Assembly: GCA_902470475.1 (NCBI GenBank)
Contig: CABRGT010000057.1
Span: forward strand, 1 to 12,294
DNA from: an uncultured Porphyromonadaceae bacterium
Lineage (GTDB): Bacteria; Bacteroidota; Bacteroidia; Bacteroidales; Muribaculaceae
Direction of reading: 5' to 3'
DNA: 12,294 bases
A program made the translations under genes and the position numbers. The notes under the pieces are model-generated. The model did not search any database and was not told the origin of the DNA. It worked only from the letters and a program-made list of their open reading frames with translations. Each line of letters opens with the position of its first letter. The stretch's first letter is position 1. Of the stretch, positions 5,088 through 12,294 are shown piece by piece.

Positions 5088-6119
5088 ATGGCCATTGCTA
5101 ATTTAAGTTTTGAGGAATTGAAGCGGTCGGTTGCCGGAGGCGATCTGCGGCCCGTGTACCTGCTGCACGGCCGCGAAGGATACTATACCGACTCTTTGGT
5201 GAAGACATTCGAGTCCCTACTCCCCGCCGACGATCGCGATTTCGCACTCACCGTCGTCTATGCCCCCAAGACCGAGCCTTCCGCCGTCATTGACATCTGC
5301 CGCCGCCTCCCCATGATGACCCAGCGTCAGTTCGTTATCCTGCGCGAGGCCCAGGCCGTCAGGTCCGATTATTTCGAGAAACTTATCCGCTACGTTTCCT
5401 CGCCCACGCCCTCGACAGTGCTCGTTATTGCGGCGCGTGGCGACGACGCGAAATGCGGCAAGGCCTTCCTTGAGGCCGTCGCTGCCTGTGGCGGGGTAGT
5501 GTTCCAGTCCAGGCCCGTCTACGAAACCCAGATACCGGCCCTCGTGTCGGGCTACCTGCGCGAGCGTGGGCTTCGGGCCGACGAAAAGGCCGTCGGAATG
5601 CTCCGTGAGTTCATCGGCACCGATCTGAGCCGTCTGTACAACGAGATCGACAAACTTGTCGCCATTCTTGGTCCCGGAGCCATGGTCACCCCCGAGGCTG
5701 TTGAACGCAATATCGGCGTGAGCAAGGACTACAACAGCTTTGAGCTCGTCGATGCTGTCGCTGCCCGCGACCTGCCGCGCATGTATCGCATCGCCGACTA
5801 TTTCGCCGCCAATCCGCGGCAGAATCCCGTCCAGCCCGTCGCGGCCATGCTGTTCAACTTCTTTGCCGACCTGCTCGTGGCCTATTACGCGCCCGATCGC
5901 AGCGAGCGCGGCCTGATGGCCGAGCTCGGCACCCGCAACTCATTTGCCGTAAAGCGCATCCAGCGCGGCATGGCCGCCTACACAGCCTTCCAGGTCGTGG
6001 CGGCTCTTTCGGAAATCCGCCGGTTCGACCGCATGAGCAAGGGCGGCGGCTCGCGTCAGGACGCCCATCTTCTCCTGAAGGACCTCCTTTTCCGCCTCGT
6101 CACCGCTACAGGCCGCTGA
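5088..6119 (+). CDS. holA: DNA polymerase III subunit delta
   Basis: This is a 343-residue clamp-loader delta subunit, which opens the sliding clamp as part of the delta/gamma-tau/delta' complex during chromosome replication. The frame is open back to an ATG at 5040, but I choose ATG 5088 (MAIANLSFEELKRSV). This gives the normal family N-terminus and does not overlap the divergent gene. Family features are LRPVYLLHGREGYYTDSLV near residue 20 (the degenerate P-loop region typical of HolA), the FVILREAQAV segment, VLVIAARGD, then IGTDLSRLYNEIDKLV (domain II/III, about 185-200) and a helical C-terminal collar domain. It ends 28 nt from the convergent PBP gene, with no obvious terminator between them. 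Confidence 0.93.
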   Translation: MAIANLSFEELKRSVAGGDLRPVYLLHGREGYYTDSLVKTFESLLPADDRDFALTVVYAPKTEPSAVIDICRRLPMMTQRQFVILREAQAVRSDYFEKLIRYVSSPTPSTVLVIAARGDDAKCGKAFLEAVAACGGVVFQSRPVYETQIPALVSGYLRERGLRADEKAVGMLREFIGTDLSRLYNEIDKLVAILGPGAMVTPEAVERNIGVSKDYNSFELVDAVAARDLPRMYRIADYFAANPRQNPVQPVAAMLFNFFADLLVAYYAPDRSERGLMAELGTRNSFAVKRIQRGMAAYTAFQVVAALSEIRRFDRMSKGGGSRQDAHLLLKDLLFRLVTATGR

Positions 6120-6147
6120 ATGGCGCCAGGCGCTTCGCCCCGGTCTC

Positions 6148-8523
6148 CTAATCGAACACTCCCTCGACGCTTTCCTCGGCCGTCTCCGTTTCCTCGGGCG
6201 CGCTCAGTTCGCCCCCGCACAGATCTACTCCCGCCGGGAATACAAACTTCGTATTCTGGTCATACGGCAGACTCCTGTCTCCGTACACCTTGGTCATGAA
6301 CTTGCCGTAGATCGGCAGAGCCATCGATGCTCCCTGGCCCTCCGCCATCGAGTTGAAGTGGATGTAGCGTTCCTCGCCGCCGACCCATACGCCCGACACC
6401 AGGTCAGGCGTGAAGCCCATGAACCAGCCGTCGGAGTTGAAATTCGTCGTGCCCGTCTTGCCGCCCATCTGCGCCGTCAGGTTGTACGGCGCGCGGCGCA
6501 GGCGGCTGCCCGTGCCACCGTCCACCACATTGAGCAGCATCGACAGTATGCGGTAATACCCCTTTTCGGTGATTACCTCCGTCTGATGCGGCGTGAAGTC
6601 GCTGATTATGTTGCCGTTGTTGTCCGCAATGGCTGTCACGTACATCGGATCTACCCTCATGCCGTGGTTGGCGAAGGCGCTGTACGCCGTCACCATTTCC
6701 TTTACCGATACTTCGCAGGGACCCAGGCACAGCGACATCACCGCCGGCAGCTGGTTCGTGATTCCGTACGAATGCATCCGTTTCACAAGCTCCGCAGGCG
6801 ACAGCGCCGCCATCAGGCGCGCCGATATCCAGTTGTTCGAATTGGTCAGCGCCCAGCGTATCGACACCATCTCGTCGATGCGCGACTTGCCCGCGTTGCG
6901 GGGCGACCACGGACGCCCCGTCTCGTCATAATACGTCGGCTGCGAGTTCAGAAGCTCGTCACACGGCGTGAAGTCCGATTCCATCGCATACGTGTACAGG
7001 AACGGCTTGATCGTCGATCCGATCTGGCGGCGTCCCGTCGACACCATGTCATATTGGAAGAAATGGAAGTCCGGCCCCCCGACATATGCCTTCACGAATC
7101 CCGTGTTCGGGTCCATCGACATGAATCCCGTCCGCAGGAAGCTCTTGGCGTAGAGCACGGAGTCGCGCGGCGTCATCACCGTGTCGATCGGCCCCGAGTA
7201 GCTGAACACCGTCATCTCCGTCGGGGTGTCGAATTCGCGCATGATCTCCTCTTCCGTCTTTCCGGCCACCCGGCCCACGCGGTGGCGTTCGCTCTGCTTT
7301 ATGGCATTGCGGATCAGCGTCTCGCGTGTCTTTGCGCTCAGTTCGCCCGGATTCGAGGTGTACGGTGCCGTGGACGAGTTGCGCTTTTCGCGGAAGAACT
7401 GTCCCTGCAGCGTCGCCATATGTTCGGCCACAGCCTCCTCCGCGTACGTCTGCATGCGCGAGTCTATGGTCGTGTATATCTTCAGGCCGTCCGAATATAT
7501 GTCATACTTCGTGCCGTCCGCCTTCGGATTCTTGTCAATCCAGCCATACAGCGGATTGGTCTCCCACGCTATCGAGTCGTCCGTGAACCGCTGCCGGTCC
7601 CACGACGGATAGTCGTCGCGTTCGGGTTTGTGAGCCGTCAGATAGCGGCGCAGTTCCTCGCGGAAGTAGGGCGCCATGCCGTCCTTGTGGTCCACGCGGC
7701 GGAAGTCGAGTTTCAGCGGAAGCGCCTGTAGCGAGTCCAGCTCCTCACGTGTCAGCATGTCGGCCTTGTACATCTGCTCGAGCACCACGTTGCGGCGCTC
7801 GCGGGTGCGTTCGTTGTGGCGCACCGGATTGTAGTACGACGGATTCTTCACCATGCCCACCAGCGTTGCCGCCTCCTCCACTCTCAGATCCCGGGCATCC
7901 TTATTGAAATATACCTGGGCCGCGCTCTTGATGCCTACCGCATTGTACAGGAAGTCAAACTGGTTCAGATACATCTTCAGTATCTCGTCCTTCGAGTAGA
8001 ATCGCTCCAGTTTTACTGCGATCATCCATTCGATCGGCTTCTGCACCGCGCGCGAGAACAGGCCGTCGCTCGGCGGAGTGTACAGCTGCTTGGCAAGCTG
8101 CTGCGTGATGGTCGAGCCGCCGCCGGCGTTCTTCTGGCCCATCAGTATGGTCTTCACCACCGCGCGGGTCACGGCCTTCAGATCGATGCCCGAGTGATCC
8201 ATGAAGCGGGCGTCCTCGGTGGCGATCAGCGCGTTGATCACGTTGGGCGACACCTCGTCCAGGTCCGCGTACACGCGGTTGCCCGAATTGCGGAAATAGC
8301 GTCCCATCTCCACGCCGTCGGCCGTGTAGATCGTCGACGCGAATTTATCCTGCGGATTACGAAGCTCCTCGATCGGAGGCATATAGCCTATCACGCCGTT
8401 GTAGACGAGCACAAAGAACAGCATGACCAGCACGCATGCCAGGCCGAAAGCCGCAAGCAGTATCCTGGCTGCCTTCTTGCTGCGCCTGGCCGTCGGTTTA
8501 TCTTGAGAGGGTATTGTAGACAT
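6148..8523 (-). CDS. Bifunctional class A penicillin-binding protein (PBP1A-like)
   Basis: This 791-residue peptidoglycan synthase polymerises lipid II and cross-links the stem peptides in the periplasm. It has a cytoplasmic basic N-terminus (residues 10-20), one membrane anchor at about 20-41, and a glycosyltransferase domain (family GT51) with catalytic Glu103 in IATEDARFMDHSGID and the GGSTITQQLAKQLY motif at about 135-148. The transpeptidase domain has the SxxK nucleophile S503-TI-K506, SxN at S562-N563-N564 and KTG at 689-691. All catalytic motifs are intact and the length is normal. The extreme C-terminus is acidic (EETETAEESVEGVFD). It has its own promoter just upstream. mrcA/ponA is the likely name, but class A PBPs are multi-copy in Bacteroidales, so I leave the symbol blank. 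Confidence 0.95.
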   Translation of the reverse strand: MSTIPSQDKPTARRSKKAARILLAAFGLACVLVMLFFVLVYNGVIGYMPPIEELRNPQDKFASTIYTADGVEMGRYFRNSGNRVYADLDEVSPNVINALIATEDARFMDHSGIDLKAVTRAVVKTILMGQKNAGGGSTITQQLAKQLYTPPSDGLFSRAVQKPIEWMIAVKLERFYSKDEILKMYLNQFDFLYNAVGIKSAAQVYFNKDARDLRVEEAATLVGMVKNPSYYNPVRHNERTRERRNVVLEQMYKADMLTREELDSLQALPLKLDFRRVDHKDGMAPYFREELRRYLTAHKPERDDYPSWDRQRFTDDSIAWETNPLYGWIDKNPKADGTKYDIYSDGLKIYTTIDSRMQTYAEEAVAEHMATLQGQFFREKRNSSTAPYTSNPGELSAKTRETLIRNAIKQSERHRVGRVAGKTEEEIMREFDTPTEMTVFSYSGPIDTVMTPRDSVLYAKSFLRTGFMSMDPNTGFVKAYVGGPDFHFFQYDMVSTGRRQIGSTIKPFLYTYAMESDFTPCDELLNSQPTYYDETGRPWSPRNAGKSRIDEMVSIRWALTNSNNWISARLMAALSPAELVKRMHSYGITNQLPAVMSLCLGPCEVSVKEMVTAYSAFANHGMRVDPMYVTAIADNNGNIISDFTPHQTEVITEKGYYRILSMLLNVVDGGTGSRLRRAPYNLTAQMGGKTGTTNFNSDGWFMGFTPDLVSGVWVGGEERYIHFNSMAEGQGASMALPIYGKFMTKVYGDRSLPYDQNTKFVFPAGVDLCGGELSAPEETETAEESVEGVFD

Positions 8524-8548
8524 CTGAGTTTACGAAGTTACTGACTTG

Positions 8549-8579
8549 CAAAGTTAGCGCTTTCCCCCCGATTCTGCAA
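8549..8579 (-). promoter_or_regulatory. Promoter of the penicillin-binding protein gene
   Basis: The minus strand has TTG at 8579-8577, a 20-nt spacer, then TAACTTTG at 8556-8549, a perfect -7 match. Transcription should start near 8542, leaving a leader of about 19 nt before the ATG at 8523. The architecture is identical to the tRNA-Ser promoter. Confidence 0.78.
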
Positions 8580-8620
8580 CACCGCCCCCAAAAAACAGGA
8601 AAACTTGGAACATGGAAACA

Positions 8621-8640
8621 AGGCCCCCGCCGAAGTCACC
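8621..8640 (+). repeat. Left copy of an imperfect direct repeat flanking the ATPase gene
   Basis: AGGCCCCCGCCGAAGTCACC matches 10043-10063 apart from one substitution and one inserted base. The two copies are GC-rich and lie on either side of the AT-rich ATPase gene and its promoter. They may mark the edges of an inserted segment or belong to a dispersed intergenic repeat. Confidence 0.5.
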
Positions 8641-8688
8641 ATGACAGGGCAACCGCCTGCGCCCCAGATCAGCCATGGTAAAATTGTT

Positions 8689-8758
8689 TTTTAGTCAATT
8701 ATATAAAGTGTATTGGATAAAAAAGCCTTATTTTATTCAATACAACGATTGAATAAAA
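8689..8758. repeat. Four 11-nt half-sites upstream of and over the ATPase promoter
   Basis: The half-site TTTTATTCAAT occurs in alternating orientation four times: TTTTAGTCAAT (8689-8699), ATTGGATAAAA (8712-8722), TTTTATTCAAT (8731-8741) and ATTGAATAAAA (8748-8758). The last pair forms a perfect 14-bp inverted repeat (8728-8741 with 8748-8761) around ACAACG. The last half-site covers the -33 TTG of the promoter, so a bound dimer should block RNA polymerase. This looks like a cooperative operator. The regulator is unknown and no repressor gene is in the window. Confidence 0.6.
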
Positions 8759-8776
8759 TAAAAATCGCTATATTTG
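8749..8776 (+). promoter_or_regulatory. Promoter of the AAA/DUF4143 ATPase gene
   Basis: TTG at 8749-8751, a 17-nt spacer and TATATTTG at 8769-8776 match the Bacteroidetes -33/-7 consensus. The predicted start near 8783 leaves a leader of only about 13 nt before the ATG at 8796. The -33 box lies inside an operator-like inverted repeat. Confidence 0.78.
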
Positions 8777-8795
8777 CAATCTAAAACGGACTGTA

Positions 8796-10034
8796 ATGAA
8801 AACAACGATACTCAATCAACGTGCAGAACGCGATGAATTGTTGTCGCGCCCTTATCAGCGACGGCATACCAGGTATGACGCTGACGAACTTTTGCAAAAT
8901 CCGCTTATCAAACTTATAACCGGCCCTCGTCGCGTAGGTAAATCCGTTTTTGCACTGCTGATGTTGCAGGGCAAGAATTTTGCCTATCTTAATTTTGATG
9001 ATAATCAATTGCTTGAAAAATGGGATGAGGATCTGGCCATGTCGGCACTTGATGATGTCTATCCCGATTATGATTTTATGCTGCTTGATGAAATTCAGAA
9101 TCTTCCGGATTGGGATTTGTGGGTAAGCAAGCTATATCGCCGGGGAAAGAATCTGATAATCACTGGTAGCAATGCCAATATGTTGAGCAGTGAAATGGCG
9201 ACAGTGCTGACTGGGCGTTATCTTCAGATTGAAATGTTGCCTTTCAGTCTTGATGAAACCATGAGGTGGAAAAACATCAGTCCCGACCGAGAGGAACAGG
9301 CGGCACAGGCAATAGTGCTCGCTGATGACTATATGCGAAACGGTGGGTATCCTGAAACAATCACAGCTCGTAGCATAACCAAGAGTTATCTTTCCACATT
9401 GTTTGATTCAATCTTGCTGAAAGATGTCGCCAAACGCCATAACGTAAGGAATACTACCGACTTATACAACCTTGCAACTTATCTGTTGTCAAACTTCTGC
9501 AATCCGATTTCTGCCAACGAACTTGCCGGAGAATTGGGTCTGTCAAGCGTGGCGACGACAAAGAAATTCTGCGACTATCTCAACGAGCCATATCTGTTCT
9601 TCTATTTGCCGCGTTTCAACAACAAGCTGAAACTGATGAACAAGGCTCCGAAAAAGGTATATGTCGTTGACAACGGTTTTGTGCAAAGCACAGCGTTCAA
9701 TCTCAGTGAAAACCTTGGGCGCCTGTTGGAAAACCAAGTATTTGTAGAACTCCTGCGCCGTGGCTATATTCCCGGTCAAACGCTGTTCTATTACCGTACC
9801 CGCAACGATAAAGAGATAGATTTTGTCACCCGTAAAGGCACAAAAGTAGAGCAACTGATCCAGGTTTGCTATGACATGACCTCCGAGAAAACCCGCAAAC
9901 GCGAACTTGACGCACTTGTCGAAGCTGCAGAAGAACTACACTGCGACAACCTCCTCGTCGTCACCAACTCTCAACAGGAAATTATACACAATACATACGG
10001 AATACGGACATGCTCTATATATAAATTTAAATAG
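8796..10034 (+). CDS. AAA ATPase with DUF4143 (AAA_14 family)
   Basis: This 412-residue protein is of a family widespread in gut Bacteroidales and archaea, whose cellular role is poorly defined. The AAA_14 domain (about 35-165) has Walker A GPRRVGKS at 43-50, Walker B FMLLDEIQ at 94-101, a sensor-like ITGSNA at 122-127 and TGR at 139-141. A winged-helix-like part follows (about 215-275, SANELAGELGLSSVATTKKF), then the DUF4143 nuclease-like tail with E313, E340-I-D342-F and IQVCYD at 355-360. In the PD-(D/E)xK fold the position of C358 is normally lysine. I recall QVCY being common in this subfamily, so the tail may be a non-catalytic fold. The gene is distinctly AT-richer than holA or the PBP gene and is a single-gene unit with its own promoter, operator-like sites and terminator. 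It probably arrived by horizontal transfer. Confidence 0.92.
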   Translation: MKTTILNQRAERDELLSRPYQRRHTRYDADELLQNPLIKLITGPRRVGKSVFALLMLQGKNFAYLNFDDNQLLEKWDEDLAMSALDDVYPDYDFMLLDEIQNLPDWDLWVSKLYRRGKNLIITGSNANMLSSEMATVLTGRYLQIEMLPFSLDETMRWKNISPDREEQAAQAIVLADDYMRNGGYPETITARSITKSYLSTLFDSILLKDVAKRHNVRNTTDLYNLATYLLSNFCNPISANELAGELGLSSVATTKKFCDYLNEPYLFFYLPRFNNKLKLMNKAPKKVYVVDNGFVQSTAFNLSENLGRLLENQVFVELLRRGYIPGQTLFYYRTRNDKEIDFVTRKGTKVEQLIQVCYDMTSEKTRKRELDALVEAAEELHCDNLLVVTNSQQEIIHNTYGIRTCSIYKFK

Positions 10035-10042
10035 TCTCGCGC

Positions 10043-10063
10043 AGGCCCCACGCCGAAGTCGCC
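10043..10063 (+). repeat. Right copy of the imperfect direct repeat flanking the ATPase gene
   Basis: The 21 nt from 10043 to 10063 match 8621-8640 except for an extra A after GGCCCC and G for A near the end. It begins 8 nt after the ATPase stop codon. Confidence 0.5.
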
Positions 10064-10077
10064 TCCGCCGCCCCCGA

Positions 10078-10137
10078 GCAGGATAGCAAAAGAGGCGTGC
10101 CCCGATCATGTCAGGCACGCCTCTTTAGTTATCCTGC
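10078..10137. terminator. Long bidirectional terminator hairpin between convergent genes
   Basis: The inner stem is a perfect 13 bp, AAAGAGGCGTGCC (10089-10101) with GGCACGCCTCTTT (10114-10126), and a 12-nt loop. The outer 8 bp, GCAGGATA (10078-10085) and TATCCTGC (10130-10137), also pair. Apart from one A-A mismatch and one G-T pair the whole 24-position stem is continuous. It sits between the ATPase stop (10034) and the BspA-like stop (10147) and can serve both strands. Confidence 0.88.
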
Positions 10138-10146
10138 CGCGGAATC

Positions 10147-11988
10147 TTACTTCACGGCAATCTTCTCCACGTTGTTGCCCTGGCGTACGATGTAGATACC
10201 GGCAGGGAGGTTGCGGAGCTCGGCGGTGGCTGCATTGCGGAGCACAGCCACGCCCTGGAGGTTGTAAACGTCGACCGGAACGTCGGCGTCGGTCACGATT
10301 TCAGCGACACCGTCGCTCTCGCTGACAGTCACCTTGCACGCTTCAGTGTGGGGCACGCCGTAGCCGTCGACGGCGGTGAACCAGATCACAGCCTCACCGG
10401 GAGCCACGGCGGTTATCACGCCATTGTCAACGGTAGCCACTTCGGGATTGGATGAACTCCATTCCTCGGATTTTATGGTCATGTCGTCATCTTTCGTCAC
10501 TGTAGCTGTGACTGTGGCCGTGTTGCCGGCAGTGAGTTCAAGGGTCTGTTCGCTCAGGGCTATGTCAAAAGCGCCCATTTCGCGGAAATCGGAGAAATGA
10601 ATCCAGTCAGAGGACAGAAAATAATCATTATAACTGCCTTTGGGGATATAAATTATAGCGTCTTCGGGAACATCCTCGAATGCGTCCTCGTCGACAGACT
10701 GAGGCTTCGGGTTCAAAACATAAATAGTCTTGAGATTTTTGCAAGAACCGAAAGTCCTGCTTCTGATTGTAGTTACCGAATTGGGGATGCTGACCCAAGT
10801 CAGGCTGTGGCAACTACTGAAAGCGGCCGCTCCGATTTGGGTAACCGAGTTGGGGATGCTGACCGAAGTCAGGCTGGCGCAATAATTGAAAGCGTTAAAT
10901 CCGATTTGGGTAACCGAGTTGGGGATGCTGACCGAAGTCAGGCTGGTGCAAGCAGCGAAAGCGTTCTCTCCGATTTGGGTAACCGAATTGGGGATGCTGA
11001 TCGAAGTCAGGCTGGTGCACCACATGAAAGCGCGATTTCCGATTTGGGTAACCGAGTTGGGGATGCTGACCGAAGTCAGGCTGCTGCAACTATAGAAAGC
11101 ACTCTCTTCGATTTGGGTAACCGAGTTGGGGATGCTGACCGAAGTCAGGTTGCTGCACCACCCGAAAGCGTAATTTCCGATTTGGGTAACCGAGTTGGGG
11201 ATGCTGACCGAAGTCAGGCTGCTGCAACTACTGAAAGCGTTATTGCAGATTTTATTCACTGAAGTGGGTATTGAGTATTCTCCTTTTTTACCTCCCGGGC
11301 ATTGGATAAGCTCTGTTTTGTTGATATTAAACAATACCCCGTCTTCTGAGATGTAATTCGGATTACCATTTTCGACTACAATCTCTGACAGGCTGCTGCA
11401 ACTAGAGAAAGCACTCTCTCCGATTTGTGTAACCGAGGCGGGGATGCTGACCGAAGTCAGGCTGGTGCAACCAGCGAAAGCGTCCTCTCCGATTTGGGTA
11501 ACCGAGGCGGGGATGTTGATCGAAGTCAGGCTGCTGCAATTATTGAAAGCGTATGGTTCGATTTGGGTAATCGCGTCTGGGATATTGACCGAAGTCAGGT
11601 TGCGGCAATCAGAGAAAGCGTCCTTTCCGATTTGGGTAACCGAGTTGGGGATGCTGACCGAGGTCAGGCTGCTGCAACCATTGAAAGCGTAATTTCCGAT
11701 TTTGGTGACCGAGTTAGGGATGCTGACCGAGGTCAGGCTGCTGCAATCCCGGAAAGCACTACCTGCGAGTTCGGTTACAAAGTAGCGCGACGAGCCATTG
11801 ATGGCAAAGGACGGAATGGAAATGTGGCCGGAAGCTTCATTGTACATAAAGACGGCTACAGTGCGGTCTGCTTCAGAAGTTATACGGAATTTGAGACCCT
11901 GATAGGTGAAGATGTCGCCGTCAGCTGCTCGGGCGATTGTGGCGAGCATTGCTGTCACAAGGAAAAGTAGATACTTTTTCATCTGCAT
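10147..11988 (-). CDS. Secreted BspA-like leucine-rich-repeat protein
   Basis: This is a 613-residue surface or secreted protein. A signal peptide (KKYLLFLVTAMLATIARA, cleavage near residue 21) is followed by a short lead-in. LRR_5/BspA repeats span residues 78-411, with 23-residue units of the form AFxxCxSLTSVSIPNSVTQIG: five units, one irregular longer module (201-250, with YISEDGVLFNINKTELI), then eight more. A degenerate capping repeat is followed by a Big_2-like immunoglobulin domain (about 474-557, SSSNPEVATVDNGVITAVAPG). The C-terminal tail at 571-613 (VDVYNLQGVAVLR, LPAGIYIVR, EKIAVK) resembles type IX secretion sorting domains. BspA-type proteins bind host or bacterial surface ligands; the ligand here is unknown. 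An alternative ATG lies two codons later. The gene follows the partial upstream gene by 10 nt, so its promoter lies further right. Confidence 0.93.
   Translation of the reverse strand: MQMKKYLLFLVTAMLATIARAADGDIFTYQGLKFRITSEADRTVAVFMYNEASGHISIPSFAINGSSRYFVTELAGSAFRDCSSLTSVSIPNSVTKIGNYAFNGCSSLTSVSIPNSVTQIGKDAFSDCRNLTSVNIPDAITQIEPYAFNNCSSLTSINIPASVTQIGEDAFAGCTSLTSVSIPASVTQIGESAFSSCSSLSEIVVENGNPNYISEDGVLFNINKTELIQCPGGKKGEYSIPTSVNKICNNAFSSCSSLTSVSIPNSVTQIGNYAFGWCSNLTSVSIPNSVTQIEESAFYSCSSLTSVSIPNSVTQIGNRAFMWCTSLTSISIPNSVTQIGENAFAACTSLTSVSIPNSVTQIGFNAFNYCASLTSVSIPNSVTQIGAAAFSSCHSLTWVSIPNSVTTIRSRTFGSCKNLKTIYVLNPKPQSVDEDAFEDVPEDAIIYIPKGSYNDYFLSSDWIHFSDFREMGAFDIALSEQTLELTAGNTATVTATVTKDDDMTIKSEEWSSSNPEVATVDNGVITAVAPGEAVIWFTAVDGYGVPHTEACKVTVSESDGVAEIVTDADVPVDVYNLQGVAVLRNAATAELRNLPAGIYIVRQGNNVEKIAVK
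10756..11757 (-). repeat. 69-bp tandem repeats encoding the LRR domain
   Basis: About 13 canonical units of exactly 69 bp (23 codons) lie in two blocks separated by one irregular module near 11238-11390. For example, the shared CCGATTTGGGTAACCGAGTT starts at 10832, 10901 and 10970 on the plus strand. The units are nearly identical at the DNA level, not just in protein, which suggests recent duplication or gene conversion. The array could expand and contract by recombination. Confidence 0.85.
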
Positions 11989-11998
11989 TGTGATTTGG

Positions 11999-12294
11999 TT
12001 AATAAATGGTGTTATTTATTGATTTGAGTATTTCTTTCAATGATTCAGGGGAGGGAAGATTGTTGCGCGCCCCCGACAGGCTGACGAACAGCACATCGCT
12101 GAATTCGGCCTTCTTAAGCCGAAACGTCTCGACCTTGATTTTGCCGTTGTCTGCGAGCGCGGGCGTTTTGTCGGAAATAGCTTCCGCCCCTGCGATTTCA
12201 ATGATTTTGTCGACGGCACATCGTGCAATCACGATATTACGCAGCGATGCGGCCCCCTCGGGCACACACCGGGGCGGTGAGATAAGCCGTGATG
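11999..12294 (-). CDS. C-terminal part of an unrecognised protein (partial)
   Basis: The frame is open from the right edge of the window to a TAA at 11999-12001, giving about 97 codons. It is the 3' end of a gene starting beyond the window. A GTG at 12265 lies inside the open frame and is probably an internal valine. The readable part (ASLRNIVIARCAVDKIIEIAG, KIKVETFRLKKAEFSDVLFVSLSG, SLKEILKSINNTIY) looks like a soluble alpha/beta C-terminus. I recognise no family. It is 10 nt upstream of the BspA-like gene and on the same strand, so the two probably share a transcript. Confidence 0.65.
   Translation of the reverse strand, partial: SRLISPPRCVPEGAASLRNIVIARCAVDKIIEIAGAEAISDKTPALADNGKIKVETFRLKKAEFSDVLFVSLSGARNNLPSPESLKEILKSINNTIY

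Noticed and set aside
6358..7731. 457-codon open frame on the plus strand opposite the PBP gene
   Set aside because: It is fully antisense to a protein with all glycosyltransferase and transpeptidase motifs. The translation is unnaturally rich in Arg, His and Val, typical of a GC-rich shadow frame.
10756..11757. Possible CRISPR array because of regular repeats
   Set aside because: The repeats are 69-bp tandem coding units with no unique spacers, and no cas genes are present.
10597..11970. Plus-strand frames of 221 and 181 codons across the LRR array
   Set aside because: They are periodic shadows of 69-bp repeats. Because the period is a multiple of three, stop-free frames arise on both strands.

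Overview
The window looks like chromosomal DNA of a member of the Bacteroidales, probably a gut Muribaculaceae or Bacteroides relative. The reasons are promoters of the Bacteroidetes type (TTG, about 17-20 nt, then TAnnTTTG), an UpxY-type NusG paralogue, a BspA-like leucine-rich-repeat protein ending in a type IX-secretion-like tail, and a DUF4143 ATPase. The genus is an inference. Most of the DNA is moderately GC-rich. Two AT-rich islands stand out: the regulatory region at about 2460-2880, and the ATPase gene with its promoter at about 8690-10034.

Positions 1-2941 are the head of a surface-polysaccharide locus transcribed leftward. In transcription order it holds a promoter segment bounded by 19-nt inverted repeats (2648-2861), a possible 60-codon leader ORF, an UpxY-like antiterminator, an unrecognised 263-residue protein, a WbpP/TviC-type UDP-HexNAc 4-epimerase and the first 14 codons of a nucleotide-sugar dehydrogenase. 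Immediately upstream lies a tyrosine recombinase (2942-4177), separated from the repeats by a perfect 16-bp terminator hairpin. I read this as a self-contained phase-variation switch: the recombinase flips the promoter ON/OFF, and the antiterminator then carries transcription through the long sugar operon. As drawn, the promoter points into the operon (ON).

Positions 4178-8570 are housekeeping DNA: tRNA-Ser(GCT) with its own promoter and terminator, a small protein with an HsdR-N-like nuclease fold that is divergent from holA (DNA polymerase III delta), and a class A penicillin-binding protein convergent with holA.

Positions 8571-10146 carry an AT-rich AAA/DUF4143 ATPase gene. It has a strong promoter overlapped by four copies of an 11-nt half-site and is flanked by imperfect 20-nt direct repeats, which suggests a mobile or acquired gene. 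A long hairpin terminates it and the converging BspA gene.

Positions 10147-12294 (minus strand) encode a secreted BspA-like protein built from exact 69-bp repeats, preceded by the 3' end of an unrecognised gene that runs off the right edge.
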